A stretch of 64,000 nt of DNA, taken from contig NZ_CP014579.1 in NCBI RefSeq assembly GCF_001634365.1, positions 2,356,001 through 2,420,000 on the forward strand, in the 5' to 3' direction. Position numbers and translations under genes: made by a program. Numbering within the stretch: the first letter of the stretch is position 1; every line of letters begins with the position of its first letter. The notes under the pieces are model-generated. The model did not search any database. It worked only from the letters and a program-made list of their open reading frames with translations, and was not told where the DNA came from. Source of the DNA: Paraburkholderia phytofirmans OLGA172. Lineage in GTDB: Bacteria > Pseudomonadota > Gammaproteobacteria > Burkholderiales > Burkholderiaceae. Positions 9,938 to 19,326 of the stretch are shown here, one piece after another.

Positions 9938-11317
9938 ATGATGAACACGAGACCATCCCCCACACCGGCTGAACCCGAGCGAAGGAACATAGTGACCGCG
10001 CTGGTCTACATGTTCGAACGGCTGATGCCGGACCCATTCGTTCTTTCAATAGGTTTGACGTTCGTTGTCATTCTGCTGTCGGTTTTCCTTGCACCCAAGT
10101 CGAGCTTTGGAAACATCGTGACCACCTGGTATGGAGGTGCATTCGGAATTCTGGGCTTTGCGTTGCAGATGATCCTGATTCTTGTCACAGGCTATGCAAT
10201 CGCTGATGCACCAGTTGTCCAGCGCGGCCTCCGCGCATTGGCCTCGCGCGTGCAGACGCCGACAAAGGCGGCCTTGGTTATATTTCCTATGGTCGCGGTT
10301 GCAGCCTGGCTAAATTGGGGATTGGGCCTGGTCGTCGGCGCGCTGCTTGCAAGAGAAATTGCCAAGCGTGTAAAGGTTGATTTTGCGTGGCTGGTCGCAG
10401 GAAGCTACTCCGCCTGGTCCATTTGCAATAGTGGACTCTCCAGTTCGATTGCGCTCTCGCAGGCGTCGCACGGGAATGCGCTGAATCTTGTCGAAAAGGC
10501 AACCGGCCATGTGATTCCATTGAGCCAGACCGTTTTCGCGTCATTCGTGTTTGTCCCAACAATCACCGTCGTAGTTTTGATGACCATCATATTCATCAAA
10601 ATGCATCCGCAGGAGGCAGACATAACGCTCATTCGCGAGACGGAAGCTCCGGCGGCGACAGACGATCCTCACGCCAGATCTGCTGGTTCGGATTCGCTTG
10701 CTTCGAGACTGGAGCAGTCGATGATCGGCACCCTGTTCCTGCTGGCGCTCGGCATCGGATATCTCGCAGTCCAGTGGAGCTCGAAGGGATTCGAGCTGGA
10801 CATTAACACCACGATCCTGATTTTCCTGCTGGTCGGCTTGGCTCTTCAGCGCCGGCCTATCGCATACGCCGATGCAATCCACCGTGCTGCGCGCCAGACG
10901 GGATCAATGCTCCTTCAGTACCCGATGTATGGCGGAGTAATGGGGATCATGAGTGGCACTGGGCTGGCAGCCGTCATCGCGAAGACGTTTGTTGCCGTTG
11001 CGTCGGTATCAACGCTTGCTCTGTGGAGCTATCTGAGCTCGCTAATCATCACCCTTCTCATCCCGAGCGCGGGTGGCCACTGGGCAGTTCAAGGTCCATT
11101 TGTGCTGCCGGCAGCACTGAGCCTTCATGCGCCGGTCGCGCGGGTGGCGATGGGTGTGGCGATGGCGGAAAACGTCTCCAACATGCTTCAACCGTTCTGG
11201 GCGGTTCCTGTCGTGGCTATCGCCGGGATTCGAATCCAGAGAGTGATGGGCTACACGGCCGTGACGTTCGTCGTTTCTCTTTTCGTCTATGCCGTCGCCC
11301 TGTGGCTCATTCCGTAG
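9938..11317 (+). CDS. Short-chain fatty acid transporter, AtoE family
   Basis: This 459-residue, highly hydrophobic protein has the AtoE/TIGR00366 pattern: MFERLMPDPFVLSIGLTFVVIL near the N-terminus, WLNWGLGLVVGALLAREIAK, and the C-terminal PSAGGHWAVQGPF and ENVSNMLQPFWAVP segments. Family members are thought to import acetoacetate and other short-chain acids across the inner membrane. There are about ten to twelve membrane segments with one cytoplasmic loop (residues 228-255). It has no catabolic partner next to it on the same strand. Confidence 0.9.
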   Translation: MMNTRPSPTPAEPERRNIVTALVYMFERLMPDPFVLSIGLTFVVILLSVFLAPKSSFGNIVTTWYGGAFGILGFALQMILILVTGYAIADAPVVQRGLRALASRVQTPTKAALVIFPMVAVAAWLNWGLGLVVGALLAREIAKRVKVDFAWLVAGSYSAWSICNSGLSSSIALSQASHGNALNLVEKATGHVIPLSQTVFASFVFVPTITVVVLMTIIFIKMHPQEADITLIRETEAPAATDDPHARSAGSDSLASRLEQSMIGTLFLLALGIGYLAVQWSSKGFELDINTTILIFLLVGLALQRRPIAYADAIHRAARQTGSMLLQYPMYGGVMGIMSGTGLAAVIAKTFVAVASVSTLALWSYLSSLIITLLIPSAGGHWAVQGPFVLPAALSLHAPVARVAMGVAMAENVSNMLQPFWAVPVVAIAGIRIQRVMGYTAVTFVVSLFVYAVALWLIP

Positions 11318-11401
11318 CCATCCAGCGCTCGGAGTTACAGACTCCGACCCGTAGATCCATCGACTGGCCAAAGATTAAAGCGACGCCGCGAATTGCGGGT
11401 T

Positions 11402-11974
11402 TTACGCGTCGGCCCCACGCCGGTTAGCTACGCCTGTGAGTCTTGCGGCTGGATTCGCGGCGATCACTGGCGCCGAAGCGGGCGGTTGACTCGACGATTC
11501 AGCGTCCTTGCCATCGTCAACAACAGTCGCGCCATCAATCATTTGCTTTAGCGCAAGGCTCGACGGGATGACATACATCGAGCCATCTCCTTCGGATCGG
11601 TATGCGGCAAAGGAGAAAGACGCACCATCTGCCGTGACGGTATTGTTATCCCCCCGCTTGAACGTCATCGCCGCATCGGCGCCGCAAGTCACGCTGCCGG
11701 CCAACGCGTCCGCGCTCGTCCGATAGAAATTCGACAGCGTTATATTTATGCGTCCCTTCAGTCATGCGTCAATTTGTGCCCGCGTATGCTTCGCATTGTC
11801 CACGGCCTCGAGTGAACTAACGATGTGCCTGGAAACAACCCCGCTCACAATCGACTGGACCGTTTGCTTTGTGCCGGGATTCCAGCAGGCATTCAAAAGC
11901 TTTTCATCTGGTTTCTGCTGGCAACCCGCCAGCCTAGCCCCTGTAACCAACAGAATGCGCGCGCAAATGCCCAA
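11402..11974 (-). pseudogene. Lipoprotein gene interrupted by one in-frame TGA
   Basis: Reading from 11974, the product begins MGICARILLVTGARLAGCQQKPDE, a lipoprotein signal with lipobox LAGC. The frame stops at TGA (11762-11764) after HTRAQIDA and resumes in the same frame as LKGRINITLSNFYRTSADALAGSVTCGADA through to the stop at 11402. Composition and flow across the stop look like one protein of about 190 residues with two cysteines in the second half. The family is not named here. Alternatively a shorter form of 70 residues is made. Confidence 0.65.
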
Positions 11975-11985
11975 CAGACGCGCAG

Positions 11986-12900
11986 CTAGGGCTGCCTCGA
12001 TCCCGAAGGATCTGCACGTATAGTCTCCTCGATGGCCTGCAGGAAGTGAATCGCAGCGCGCGGGGACTCCGAGACGGAGAAGACGGCACCTATCTGCAGC
12101 GGAGGCGCTTCAAACCGCCGGAAGTGAAGCGAGGTCTCCAACTTTGGCGAGATCGGCACGCGAATCACTGTGTGCGGAACGAACGTAACGCCTATACCGG
12201 TCGTCGCCAGCACCAACATTGTGGTCCGATTGACAGCCAGTGCGCCGATCCTAGGCGTCACCTGTGCGCCTTCGAACGCCTCCCAAATATAGCGATGGCC
12301 ACTCATCGGCAAAAGAGGATCAGCAAGGACTAGGGGCTCTGCAATCAGGTCGCCCGCATCCAGGAGTTGCTTCGATGCCAGCGCGTGCCCTTTCGGGAGA
12401 ACGGCAACCCAATGGTCCTGCCAGAGGTCTTGGAAAATTAGGCCAGGCTCCGGTTGAACTGGAAGAACGAGGGCGATATCTACCTCACGACGCTTCGTTG
12501 CACGCACGAGATCAAACGAGTTTCCTTCCGAAACTTCGAGATTCACATCAGGGTATCGAGTGCAAAAGCCCGCGACGGCTGCGGCGAAACGTGTAGTGGA
12601 TGCCTCCTCGCACAAGCCGATCTTCAGGAGGCCCGCGACACCAATCTCCCGATCATACCCAAACCTCACTGCACGGCGATGGGCAGCGAGAATTCTTTCG
12701 GCGTGTTCACTGTAGTGCTGCCCCGCTGCAGTGAGTCCGACTGCACATCGCCCACTCCATTGCACAAGCGCAAACCCCAATTCCTTTTCCAGCGAAGAAA
12801 TGTGCGGACGCAGAAAGCTCCAATCCTGCCATGTCTCCTCGGCATCATGGCGCTGGGCGTAGTCGAGGAAATACTCAAGGCGCTTCAAGTTCATGATCAC
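11986..12900 (-). CDS. LysR-family transcriptional regulator (downstream of a tandem pair)
   Basis: The 304-residue product has LysR architecture: an N-terminal winged helix (NLKRLEYFLDYAQ...ISSLEKELGFALVQ) and a substrate-binding domain from about residue 90 (LKIGLCEEAST, VDIALVLPVQP, VAVLPKGHALAS). The recognition helix is unusual: in place of the standard LxxSQPAxSxQIxxLE it reads WSFLRPHISSLEKE. The start ATG at 12900 overlaps the stop of the preceding LysR gene (ATGA), which suggests translational coupling; a second ATG is at 12894. Confidence 0.88.
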   Translation of the reverse strand: MIMNLKRLEYFLDYAQRHDAEETWQDWSFLRPHISSLEKELGFALVQWSGRCAVGLTAAGQHYSEHAERILAAHRRAVRFGYDREIGVAGLLKIGLCEEASTTRFAAAVAGFCTRYPDVNLEVSEGNSFDLVRATKRREVDIALVLPVQPEPGLIFQDLWQDHWVAVLPKGHALASKQLLDAGDLIAEPLVLADPLLPMSGHRYIWEAFEGAQVTPRIGALAVNRTTMLVLATTGIGVTFVPHTVIRVPISPKLETSLHFRRFEAPPLQIGAVFSVSESPRAAIHFLQAIEETIRADPSGSRQP

Positions 12901-13793
12901 GCATACGTGAAATTTTGAGTCCGTTCACGCAGATCACTCCAGAACTGCTGAATCCATGAAGGCGCTCGTGGACCAAGCGAAAGGGCTCGGATGCGTTGTG
13001 GTTCGGCGTCAAATGGAACCATATCCAGATCGGGAAGGCGTATAGTCGACAGGTATTCAGGCATAAACGTCGCCCACCCTCCTGCAGCAACCAAAATTAG
13101 CATAGTCGACCGCCGTGTTACCCGCATTGCGATCTGCGGAGTGATATTCGCCTGCAAAAACGATTGCTCGATAAGGACGTGCCCACCGGCGCTCTTCGTC
13201 GGATCTCCAAGTACCAGGGGAACATTTGCGAAATCTTCAGGCGTAAGACGATTGAAGCTACCTAGGGCATGTCCTTTTGGAAGAACGGCTACCCAATTCT
13301 GCGACCATAGCTCCGTTGTTTCCAACCCGTTCGATGCAGGCTCCAGCACAGTCAACGCCAGATCAACGGACCCGTCGCGTACCGCAGTCTCAAGTTCGAA
13401 GATAGGCATCTCAACGTAGAGGAACGCGATTTGATCGAATTCTCGTTGCAAGGCGAGGAAAGCCGCCCAGTAGGGGCTGTCAGTCGCGACTTCCTCGGCT
13501 ATGCCAATGCGAAAAGCCACTGTCTTTCCACCCGAGATGCTGAGTGCAGAACGTTGGGCCGCCTGAAGCTCCGACAGAAGAGCCCGCGCAATGCGACGAT
13601 AGTGCGCACCGGAAGGGGTGACACCCACGATGCGTTGCTGAACTCGCTGGAGGAGCGAAAAGCCCAACTCTGCCTCTAATGCCTGCAACTGAAACGTGAC
13701 AGCGGGCTGGCTGATGCCTAGTCGTCGAGCGGCCTCACGAAGGTTCATTTCCTCGCACACTGCCAAAAAGATTTCAATCCGACGGGTGTCCAT
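12897..13793 (-). CDS. LysR-family transcriptional regulator (upstream of a tandem pair)
   Basis: The 298-residue product has a standard LysR helix-turn-helix (LREAARRLGISQPAVTFQLQALE, within residues 18-40) and an effector domain with VAVLPKGHALGS and VPLVLGDPT. It overlaps the next LysR gene by four bases. The two effector domains look related to each other (both have NWVAVLPKGHAL-like and TMLxLxATGxG-like segments), so the pair may be an old duplication. No target gene is adjacent on the other strand; the nearest to the right is decayed DNA. Confidence 0.92.
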   Translation of the reverse strand: MDTRRIEIFLAVCEEMNLREAARRLGISQPAVTFQLQALEAELGFSLLQRVQQRIVGVTPSGAHYRRIARALLSELQAAQRSALSISGGKTVAFRIGIAEEVATDSPYWAAFLALQREFDQIAFLYVEMPIFELETAVRDGSVDLALTVLEPASNGLETTELWSQNWVAVLPKGHALGSFNRLTPEDFANVPLVLGDPTKSAGGHVLIEQSFLQANITPQIAMRVTRRSTMLILVAAGGWATFMPEYLSTIRLPDLDMVPFDAEPQRIRALSLGPRAPSWIQQFWSDLRERTQNFTYA

Positions 13794-15099
13794 GGCAGAG
13801 AGTCATCAATTTGCGGCGCAAATCGCCATTAGACGGTGGAGAGGGACAACTGCTGGTCCTTCTGTATTTTGCTCGCACGAGCCCAACTCAACGAAAGCAT
13901 TAGAAAGAATGTGCACCACTCTCGACGCCAATGCCGCGATTGCGGAGTCGATTTGATTTCGAATGTTCTCCCACATGTTACTTGATTTCGGATGTTCTCC
14001 CGCATCTTAGTAGTCCGGCCTGAACAATCTGTTTCGCATTGCCCCTGGCATCACAACATCGCATCGACGGCAATGCTGCGGTTGGACAAGACAGTAAGAA
14101 TGAAGACACAAAGAAGCCACCGCTTCCAGAATGATGATCTCCCAATCGAGATGCCCCCCATCGAACAACCCGTCCAAACGCTTCTTGCTCAATACGATCC
14201 ACCAGCCTATTTGCCTGTACCGCTCTAACCGATTCGCCCTCGCTATTTGCACAAGTGCCATCGCGAGCGCGTGCTCTGCTTGTGGACCGGCGCCTCCTGG
14301 GTATCGGCGCCGCAGTAGAGATCGCGTCCACATCCGGCGACTTGGGTCAGGATCGAACGGAAATCGGTGACCTTATCGTTGACGATTCCTGCCCAAGCAC
14401 GGTATTACCCACGACTTCACCGCCTTCGCGAATTCTTCGTCGACTTTCCTGACCCGACGTTTTGCTGTCGTCGAGGCGGTTAAAGCACTCGATGTACAAA
14501 CCTTTCGCCACGTATTGGCCGAGCGCGCCATTAGCGCATGTATGGGTACGTGTACTGGCTGGTCGGGCCCGGTATCGTCGCCGCGTTCCGCTCCTGCCGC
14601 CACGGTCCCGCGAGCAGATCGGCCCCCTTGAGGAAGACTGCAGCGCCATACTCGAACGACCGCTGTGACCGATCACACTGAGCGTCGCCCGCTGCACTAA
14701 TCGCGGCAGCGACATCGTTGCAACTCGCCTGACGGACCCGCGCCAGCACATGGTCGGCGGATACATTACCTGCTGAGTCGCGGCACCCTCCAGGCGCCGG
14801 CCGCCGGCCACTACCGGAATCTGATCCACCCGCGCGGTCTGCCGGCTAAGCGCTAGCCCGAGGTTGGTGCGCTCAGGTGATCCGGGTAAATAACTAAAAT
14901 TGGTTCGCTCTTTTTTTGGAGCATCGAGCATCGGCATGTAAACCTTGGACCGGTTACCTATTCGGTTGAAATCGTTCGATAGTTTTATACGATCGGCATA
15001 AATTGGGATCCATATTAGCGGGCCAAAAATTTGACAACAACCCTTTTCGTTGGTTGGCTCAAGGCCGGCTTTAGCTCACGAAAGTGAAGGCCAAGGCGG
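13794..15099. other. Decayed 1.3-kb stretch
   Basis: No intact gene is visible. Minus-strand frames at 14007-14333 contain a weak resemblance to the C-terminal end of an IS66-type transposase, but it is too weak to call. Two near-identical 17-base pieces (TTGATTTCGAATGTTCTCC and TTGATTTCGGATGTTCTCC) occur at about 13952 and 13983. Confidence 0.4.
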
Positions 15100-15300
15100 G
15101 CCAGCGGTCGTTTCCGCAAACCATTCACGGTCAACTCTGCGATGAAATCCTGCGCAGAATGCTCCCTCCGGGGGCGCAGCACCGCCAGGATAGCGCTCGC
15201 CGAGCGCTTCGGGACGAGCAAGATTCCGGTGCGCGAGACGTCGCGGCAGCTTGAGGCGGAGGGGCTGGTGAGCTATCAGCTCAGCCGGGGAGCGGACCAG
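15100..15300 (+). pseudogene. GntR-family regulator, N-terminal remnant with a frameshift
   Basis: The sequence first reads QLCDEILRRMLPPGAQ, then in a second frame ARIALAERFGTSKIPVRE and RQLEAEGLVSYQLSRGA. Together these are the winged-helix domain of a FadR/GntR regulator (initial helix, recognition helix and wing). The effector-binding domain is missing because IS3-type sequence starts at about 15297. No functional product is expected. Confidence 0.75.
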
Positions 15301-15410
15301 CACACGGCGGCTTGCCCAGTCGACCACTGGAACCCGACAAAAGTGGCCCCGCGCCATTGGTACGTACTCGTGTCGAGCGCCCTGACCTGGTTCCTGTGTC
15401 CGATCTTCTT
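15292..15410 (-). pseudogene. IS3-family transposase (OrfB) fragment
   Basis: In the minus direction the text reads YVPMARGHFCRVPVVDWASRRVL, which matches the first catalytic strand region of IS3 OrfB (usually IPMARGFVYL..VVDxxSRRVLSW). A neighbouring frame gives HRNQVRALDTSTY, the expected preceding piece, so there is a frameshift. Only about 40 codons remain. Confidence 0.65.
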
Positions 15411-15810
15411 TTGTAGAGACTACGGACTTCGTCTTGTTGACTAGGTCCTCGATGAAGACTTGTTCATAGAGTCGGTTCAGCACATTCCAGTCGAAGCACG
15501 TCCATGCTCGGTATCGCTCATGTAGTGTCAGCTAGAGAAGGACCCTGGGTGAGAAATTTCTCGTCTTGTTCACGGTTCCATTCTCTTAAAAGTTGCAATC
15601 TCCTCAAAACCGTGGGTGGTTCAACGTACAAAGGCAGGTCGGCTTCGCGCACCTCCAAGTGCATCGCAAAACCACATGAAGCAAAGTTGATCTAGTCCGA
15701 ACGAGGACGAGTTATGGACTGATAAGCAGGGAGGTCTCGCGATTCATCGAGTCTTCACTAAAAATCGCTGCATGGATCACTGAGCCGGGTCACGGCAGAA
15801 GGGGAAAGAT
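15411..15810. other. Intergenic stretch with no gene recognised
   Basis: No conserved frame is visible. The final 20 bases hold the AAGGGGAAAG ribosome site of the monooxygenase gene. Confidence 0.45.
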
Positions 15811-16950
15811 GTGGCGTTCTTGAACAAGGTACTCGTCGTCGGAGCCGGCTCAGCCGGACTTACTATTGCGTCGTTTCTGAGCCGCGCAGGCATCCAAGTT
15901 GAGATCTCTGAAATAAATCTCGACACCACGCGCGGTGCCGCACTCGGACTTTCATCCAATGCGTTGCTGCCGCTGCGCGAACTCGGCGTATTGGATGAAA
16001 TCCTGGCTCACAGCACGCCCAATCTTTACATGCACGTCTGCAACTCCGCCGGACAGACGGTTCTCGATTTGAAGCGGCCACAGCCAGAATCCATCGATTT
16101 CCCGGTCAACGTGGTCATCGCACGAAGCGAACTAAGCCGAATTCTGACCAATCTGGCCCGTGAAAAAGGTATTCAGTTTCTCCTTGATCGGCACATAGTG
16201 GGGATCGTCGACAAGTCGACTCACGTTGCAGTTCGATTCTCAGACGGTTCGGAAGATCTATACGATGCGGTTATTGGCGCCGATGGTATTGGCTCTACAG
16301 TCCGACGACTCGTATGGGGAAATATTGCCACCCAAACTGTGAACGAGGTTGGTTGGCGTTGGCTGACACCCCTACGACCGTCGATCAAGCGCGGCGCGTT
16401 CTATCTCGGGTCGGGAACCACGAGCCTTGGACTGTTCCCGCTCCCCGGAGGTCTTGCCTACGCATTTCTTCAGGAATCTGCGATTGATATTTTTCAAAGT
16501 CCTCCAGAGACGCGACGCAGGGATCTCCTCGATCGAATCTCCGCGCAGTTCGATGGTCCCTTCGCGAAGGATGTTATGGCGGACTTACCGCTGGCTAGTG
16601 CAATTCACTTCACGCGCTATCCGGCTCTGTTGATGCCCGGTCCTTGGCACAAGGGGCGTATTGTTCTCATTGGCGACGCGGTGCACGCTATGCCTCCTCA
16701 CGTATCGAGTGGTGCGGCAATGGCCATCGAGGATGGATTCGTGCTGGCGCAATGCCTCATCTCGGAGGATGGTTGGAGCCAAGCGATGGAATCCTTCATG
16801 ACGCGACGTTGGCCTCGTATCAGCAAGGTGTTTGAGATGGCCATTGACCGCGTCCGATCGGATGATGCACCAGCTAGCACCCGGATGAATGAACAAGCAA
16901 CTATTGAAAAGGTCACTGAACTTTGGCATTGCTTGTTGGAACCGATTTGA
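15811..16950 (+). CDS. FAD-dependent aromatic-type monooxygenase
   Basis: The 379-residue product is a class A flavoprotein monooxygenase, which uses NAD(P)H and O2 to hydroxylate (usually aromatic) substrates. It shows the three family signatures: VLVVGAGSAGLTIASFL near the N-terminus (ADP binding), DAVIGADGIGSTVRR (the DG motif, residues about 155-170) and GRIVLIGDAVHAMPPHVSSG (the GD motif, residues about 286-305). The start is a GTG with AAGGGGAAAG just before it. An MFS transporter gene follows on the same strand after 431 bases and may supply the substrate. Confidence 0.9.
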   Translation: MAFLNKVLVVGAGSAGLTIASFLSRAGIQVEISEINLDTTRGAALGLSSNALLPLRELGVLDEILAHSTPNLYMHVCNSAGQTVLDLKRPQPESIDFPVNVVIARSELSRILTNLAREKGIQFLLDRHIVGIVDKSTHVAVRFSDGSEDLYDAVIGADGIGSTVRRLVWGNIATQTVNEVGWRWLTPLRPSIKRGAFYLGSGTTSLGLFPLPGGLAYAFLQESAIDIFQSPPETRRRDLLDRISAQFDGPFAKDVMADLPLASAIHFTRYPALLMPGPWHKGRIVLIGDAVHAMPPHVSSGAAMAIEDGFVLAQCLISEDGWSQAMESFMTRRWPRISKVFEMAIDRVRSDDAPASTRMNEQATIEKVTELWHCLLEPI

Positions 16951-17381
16951 ATCATGAAAGCAGTGGCGGCACCGCTCAAAAATTTTACTAACCTTGACGA
17001 TTGAAAAGTGTATGAGGTTTCGGGTTATATGGCCTTCCGTATGGTGTGTGGTGCAAGCTTTACGGGTTACGTCTCGCGAAACCGGGCATCAAGGATGCCG
17101 CCAAGCCTGTTGTATCGAATGCTTTGTGTACAGACGCGCTTGCATTACGTGACACCGCCAGAGAAGGGACGACCTTAATACGGGCCTTTAGTACAAACGC
17201 ACGCGCCATCCGTTAACTCCTTATTTTTTTCACTATAAGTACGTACAAGTCGCGCATAGACTGTATCCAATTTGGTCATGAAGATATCCAAGTGGCCAGG
17301 CAAAGAATTCAACTTGTGCGACACGACCGGGGCGCTAACCCGATCTCTCAGGCGTCTTGCACACATCTACCAAGGACACGT
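16951..17381. other. Spacer between monooxygenase and MFS genes
   Basis: No clear gene. The AT-rich segment at about 17218-17260 may hold the promoter of the MFS gene. Confidence 0.4.
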
Positions 17382-18647
17382 ATGACAAAACTGGATGAGT
17401 TCAGGAGAGGATGGTCTCAACTTCTCGCCGCGTTCCTGGGACTGGGCATAGGTATCATCGGCCTCGCCACCTATAATCTGAGCATCTTCGCGAATAGCCT
17501 GGCGCAATCAATCGGCCTGACGAAGACCGTGTATGGTTTCGGATACACCGGATTCACGTTCGGCGTGACCGTCGGGCTGCTACTCTGGGCTCGCATCATC
17601 ACGCGTATCGGCGTGCAACGCGGAATCGCAATTAGCGCTGTCGGTCTCGCACTTTCGTTTCTGGGACTCGGGTATCTCACGAGAACTCCCGCAGCATATT
17701 TATTCTTCGTCACTTGTCTCGGCATAGTGGGCAGCGGTACGAGTGCGATGATGTTCACTCAAACGATCAGTGCATGGTTTGACAAGGGGCGCGGCCTCGC
17801 ACTCGGTGTCACGCAGCTCGGCGTGGGCGGTGCAGGCGCAATTTTCCCACCGATCATTGCGGGCGTCATTCGTGTGCATGGCTGGCATGCCGGCTATCTT
17901 GCCCTAGCCGGACTTTCCCTCCTCGGTGCGCCGCTGGCATTGCTCCTCGTGCGCATGCCCGACTTAAACGACGGCGGTCATGGTGCAAAGAAAGGCAACG
18001 ATCAACGTCTCGATACGGCAGAACTCACGGCGCTGTTCGGTGCTGCCAGGAAATCCCGGAATTTCTGGATTCTCACCTTCGGGGTTGGCGCAACGGGGCT
18101 GGCCTTGTCCGGAAGCTTGCAGCATCTGGTTCCAATGCTGCAGGAGTTCGGCGCAACGCCGAAAGTCGCTGCCGCGTTTTTGGGCCTGATTGGGATTGGA
18201 TCGATTTGTGCGCGATTAGCGTTGGGCTGGTTGTCCGACTATGTCCACGCACCGTATTTGATGACTTTCTCTTGCGTTGTCGCAGCGCTTGGACATTTCC
18301 TGCTTGCCTACGGTGGACTGACGTACGCACCTATCTTTGTATTCTCCCTGGGATGGGCATTCGGGTGCGAAGTCGATCTGATCGGCTACATGGTGACTCG
18401 TTACTTCAATTTCGACATCTTTATACGCGTGTATGCGTGGCAGTACAGCGCCTTTCTCATTTGCGCAGGAGTTAGCCCATTCATTAACGGCTGGATCGCA
18501 GATGCTACCCATGGATATGCCGTCAATCTGAATTTGAACGGAATCGTGGCGATGCTCGCAGCCACGTCATTCCTGTTTCTCCCTCGGTATAGCAATGCGA
18601 GGCATAGCGCTGTGGGGACCGGAATCGGAACAACCACGGCCACGTAA
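17382..18647 (+). CDS. MFS transporter
   Basis: This 421-residue inner-membrane protein has twelve predicted helices and belongs to the major facilitator superfamily, oxalate/formate-antiporter-like (monocarboxylate) branch. The conserved loop between helices 8 and 9 reads ARLALGWLSDY. The ATG at 17382 is preceded by AAGGACACGT; upstream in-frame codons back to 17292 lack a ribosome site and are not hydrophobic. Neighbouring a flavin monooxygenase, it probably imports an organic acid or aromatic compound. Confidence 0.88.
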   Translation: MTKLDEFRRGWSQLLAAFLGLGIGIIGLATYNLSIFANSLAQSIGLTKTVYGFGYTGFTFGVTVGLLLWARIITRIGVQRGIAISAVGLALSFLGLGYLTRTPAAYLFFVTCLGIVGSGTSAMMFTQTISAWFDKGRGLALGVTQLGVGGAGAIFPPIIAGVIRVHGWHAGYLALAGLSLLGAPLALLLVRMPDLNDGGHGAKKGNDQRLDTAELTALFGAARKSRNFWILTFGVGATGLALSGSLQHLVPMLQEFGATPKVAAAFLGLIGIGSICARLALGWLSDYVHAPYLMTFSCVVAALGHFLLAYGGLTYAPIFVFSLGWAFGCEVDLIGYMVTRYFNFDIFIRVYAWQYSAFLICAGVSPFINGWIADATHGYAVNLNLNGIVAMLAATSFLFLPRYSNARHSAVGTGIGTTTAT

Positions 18648-19326
18648 CGGGCTCGCCCGCCCTATTCAATATTGGCTATTTAGCGCCTGAGGAAATCGGG
18701 CGCACCACTATCCCACTTTTTTCAGCATTACTCACCGATAGGAACTGGAAAATGACTCGAAAAAAAGTAGTTCAAGGCTGGCACGACACCTGGATTATCG
18801 ACGGCATCCTTGTTCGGGAGAATCTGCGAAAACGAAACGTATAAAGCCGACCCTCACCCCACAATCTTGGTTTGCGAGGGCAACATGGCTGCTCATCGGT
18901 TCCGTTTTGAAATCGAACATACTCAAGGGAAAAATCTCCGACATTTCCGTGTTCAATCACTACGTCGCCTGGAATGAAGCCACGTCCACTTTAAATAGTA
19001 TTTCTACGCGTACAACCGCGAAAAAAACGCGCGACCTAACCGTCGCCCCCAGGACCCGGGGATATGTCCGATTAGCAATTGCCACGGCTGGCTCGTGGGA
19101 ACTGGTGCATTACAGCCTTGGACGCAATCGTGTCGATGTACGTTGCTACTAAAAAAAGCTGGATCAAGTAGACGGCCTTTCGTCTATGCAGGTTGTTTAT
19201 AGACAAGCAAAATCAGATTATAGTCAACAATTTTTTATATATATTTTGCAATCCTAATTTAAGTGGTTCGAGACAGTAAAAAATTCTCAACCATGGACCA
19301 GTTAAACTTCTCAAATAAAATCCGAC
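18648..19326. other. Intergenic stretch, AT-rich towards the porin
   Basis: Apart from a possible 30-codon frame at 18752 (listed separately), nothing is recognised. Bases 19196-19260 are strongly AT-rich and probably carry the porin promoter. Confidence 0.45.
18752..18844 (+). CDS. Possible small protein of 30 residues
   Basis: An ATG with GGAACTGGAA before it opens a frame of 30 codons ending in TAA. The product is basic (start MTRKKVVQGWHDTWIIDGIL) and has no known family. It could be chance; the ribosome site is the only support. Confidence 0.25.
   Translation: MTRKKVVQGWHDTWIIDGILVRENLRKRNV

Noticed and set aside
9295..9990. A 231-codon minus-strand open frame before the AtoE gene
   Set aside because: No family resemblance, poor composition, and it overlaps the start of the well-supported transporter.
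11762..11764. TGA as a selenocysteine codon in the lipoprotein gene
   Set aside because: No SECIS-like hairpin is evident and the protein is not a known selenoprotein; a nonsense mutation is simpler.
14007..14937. Minus-strand frames that weakly recall an IS66 transposase end
   Set aside because: The similarity is restricted to a few residues and could be chance, so no feature was called beyond the general description.
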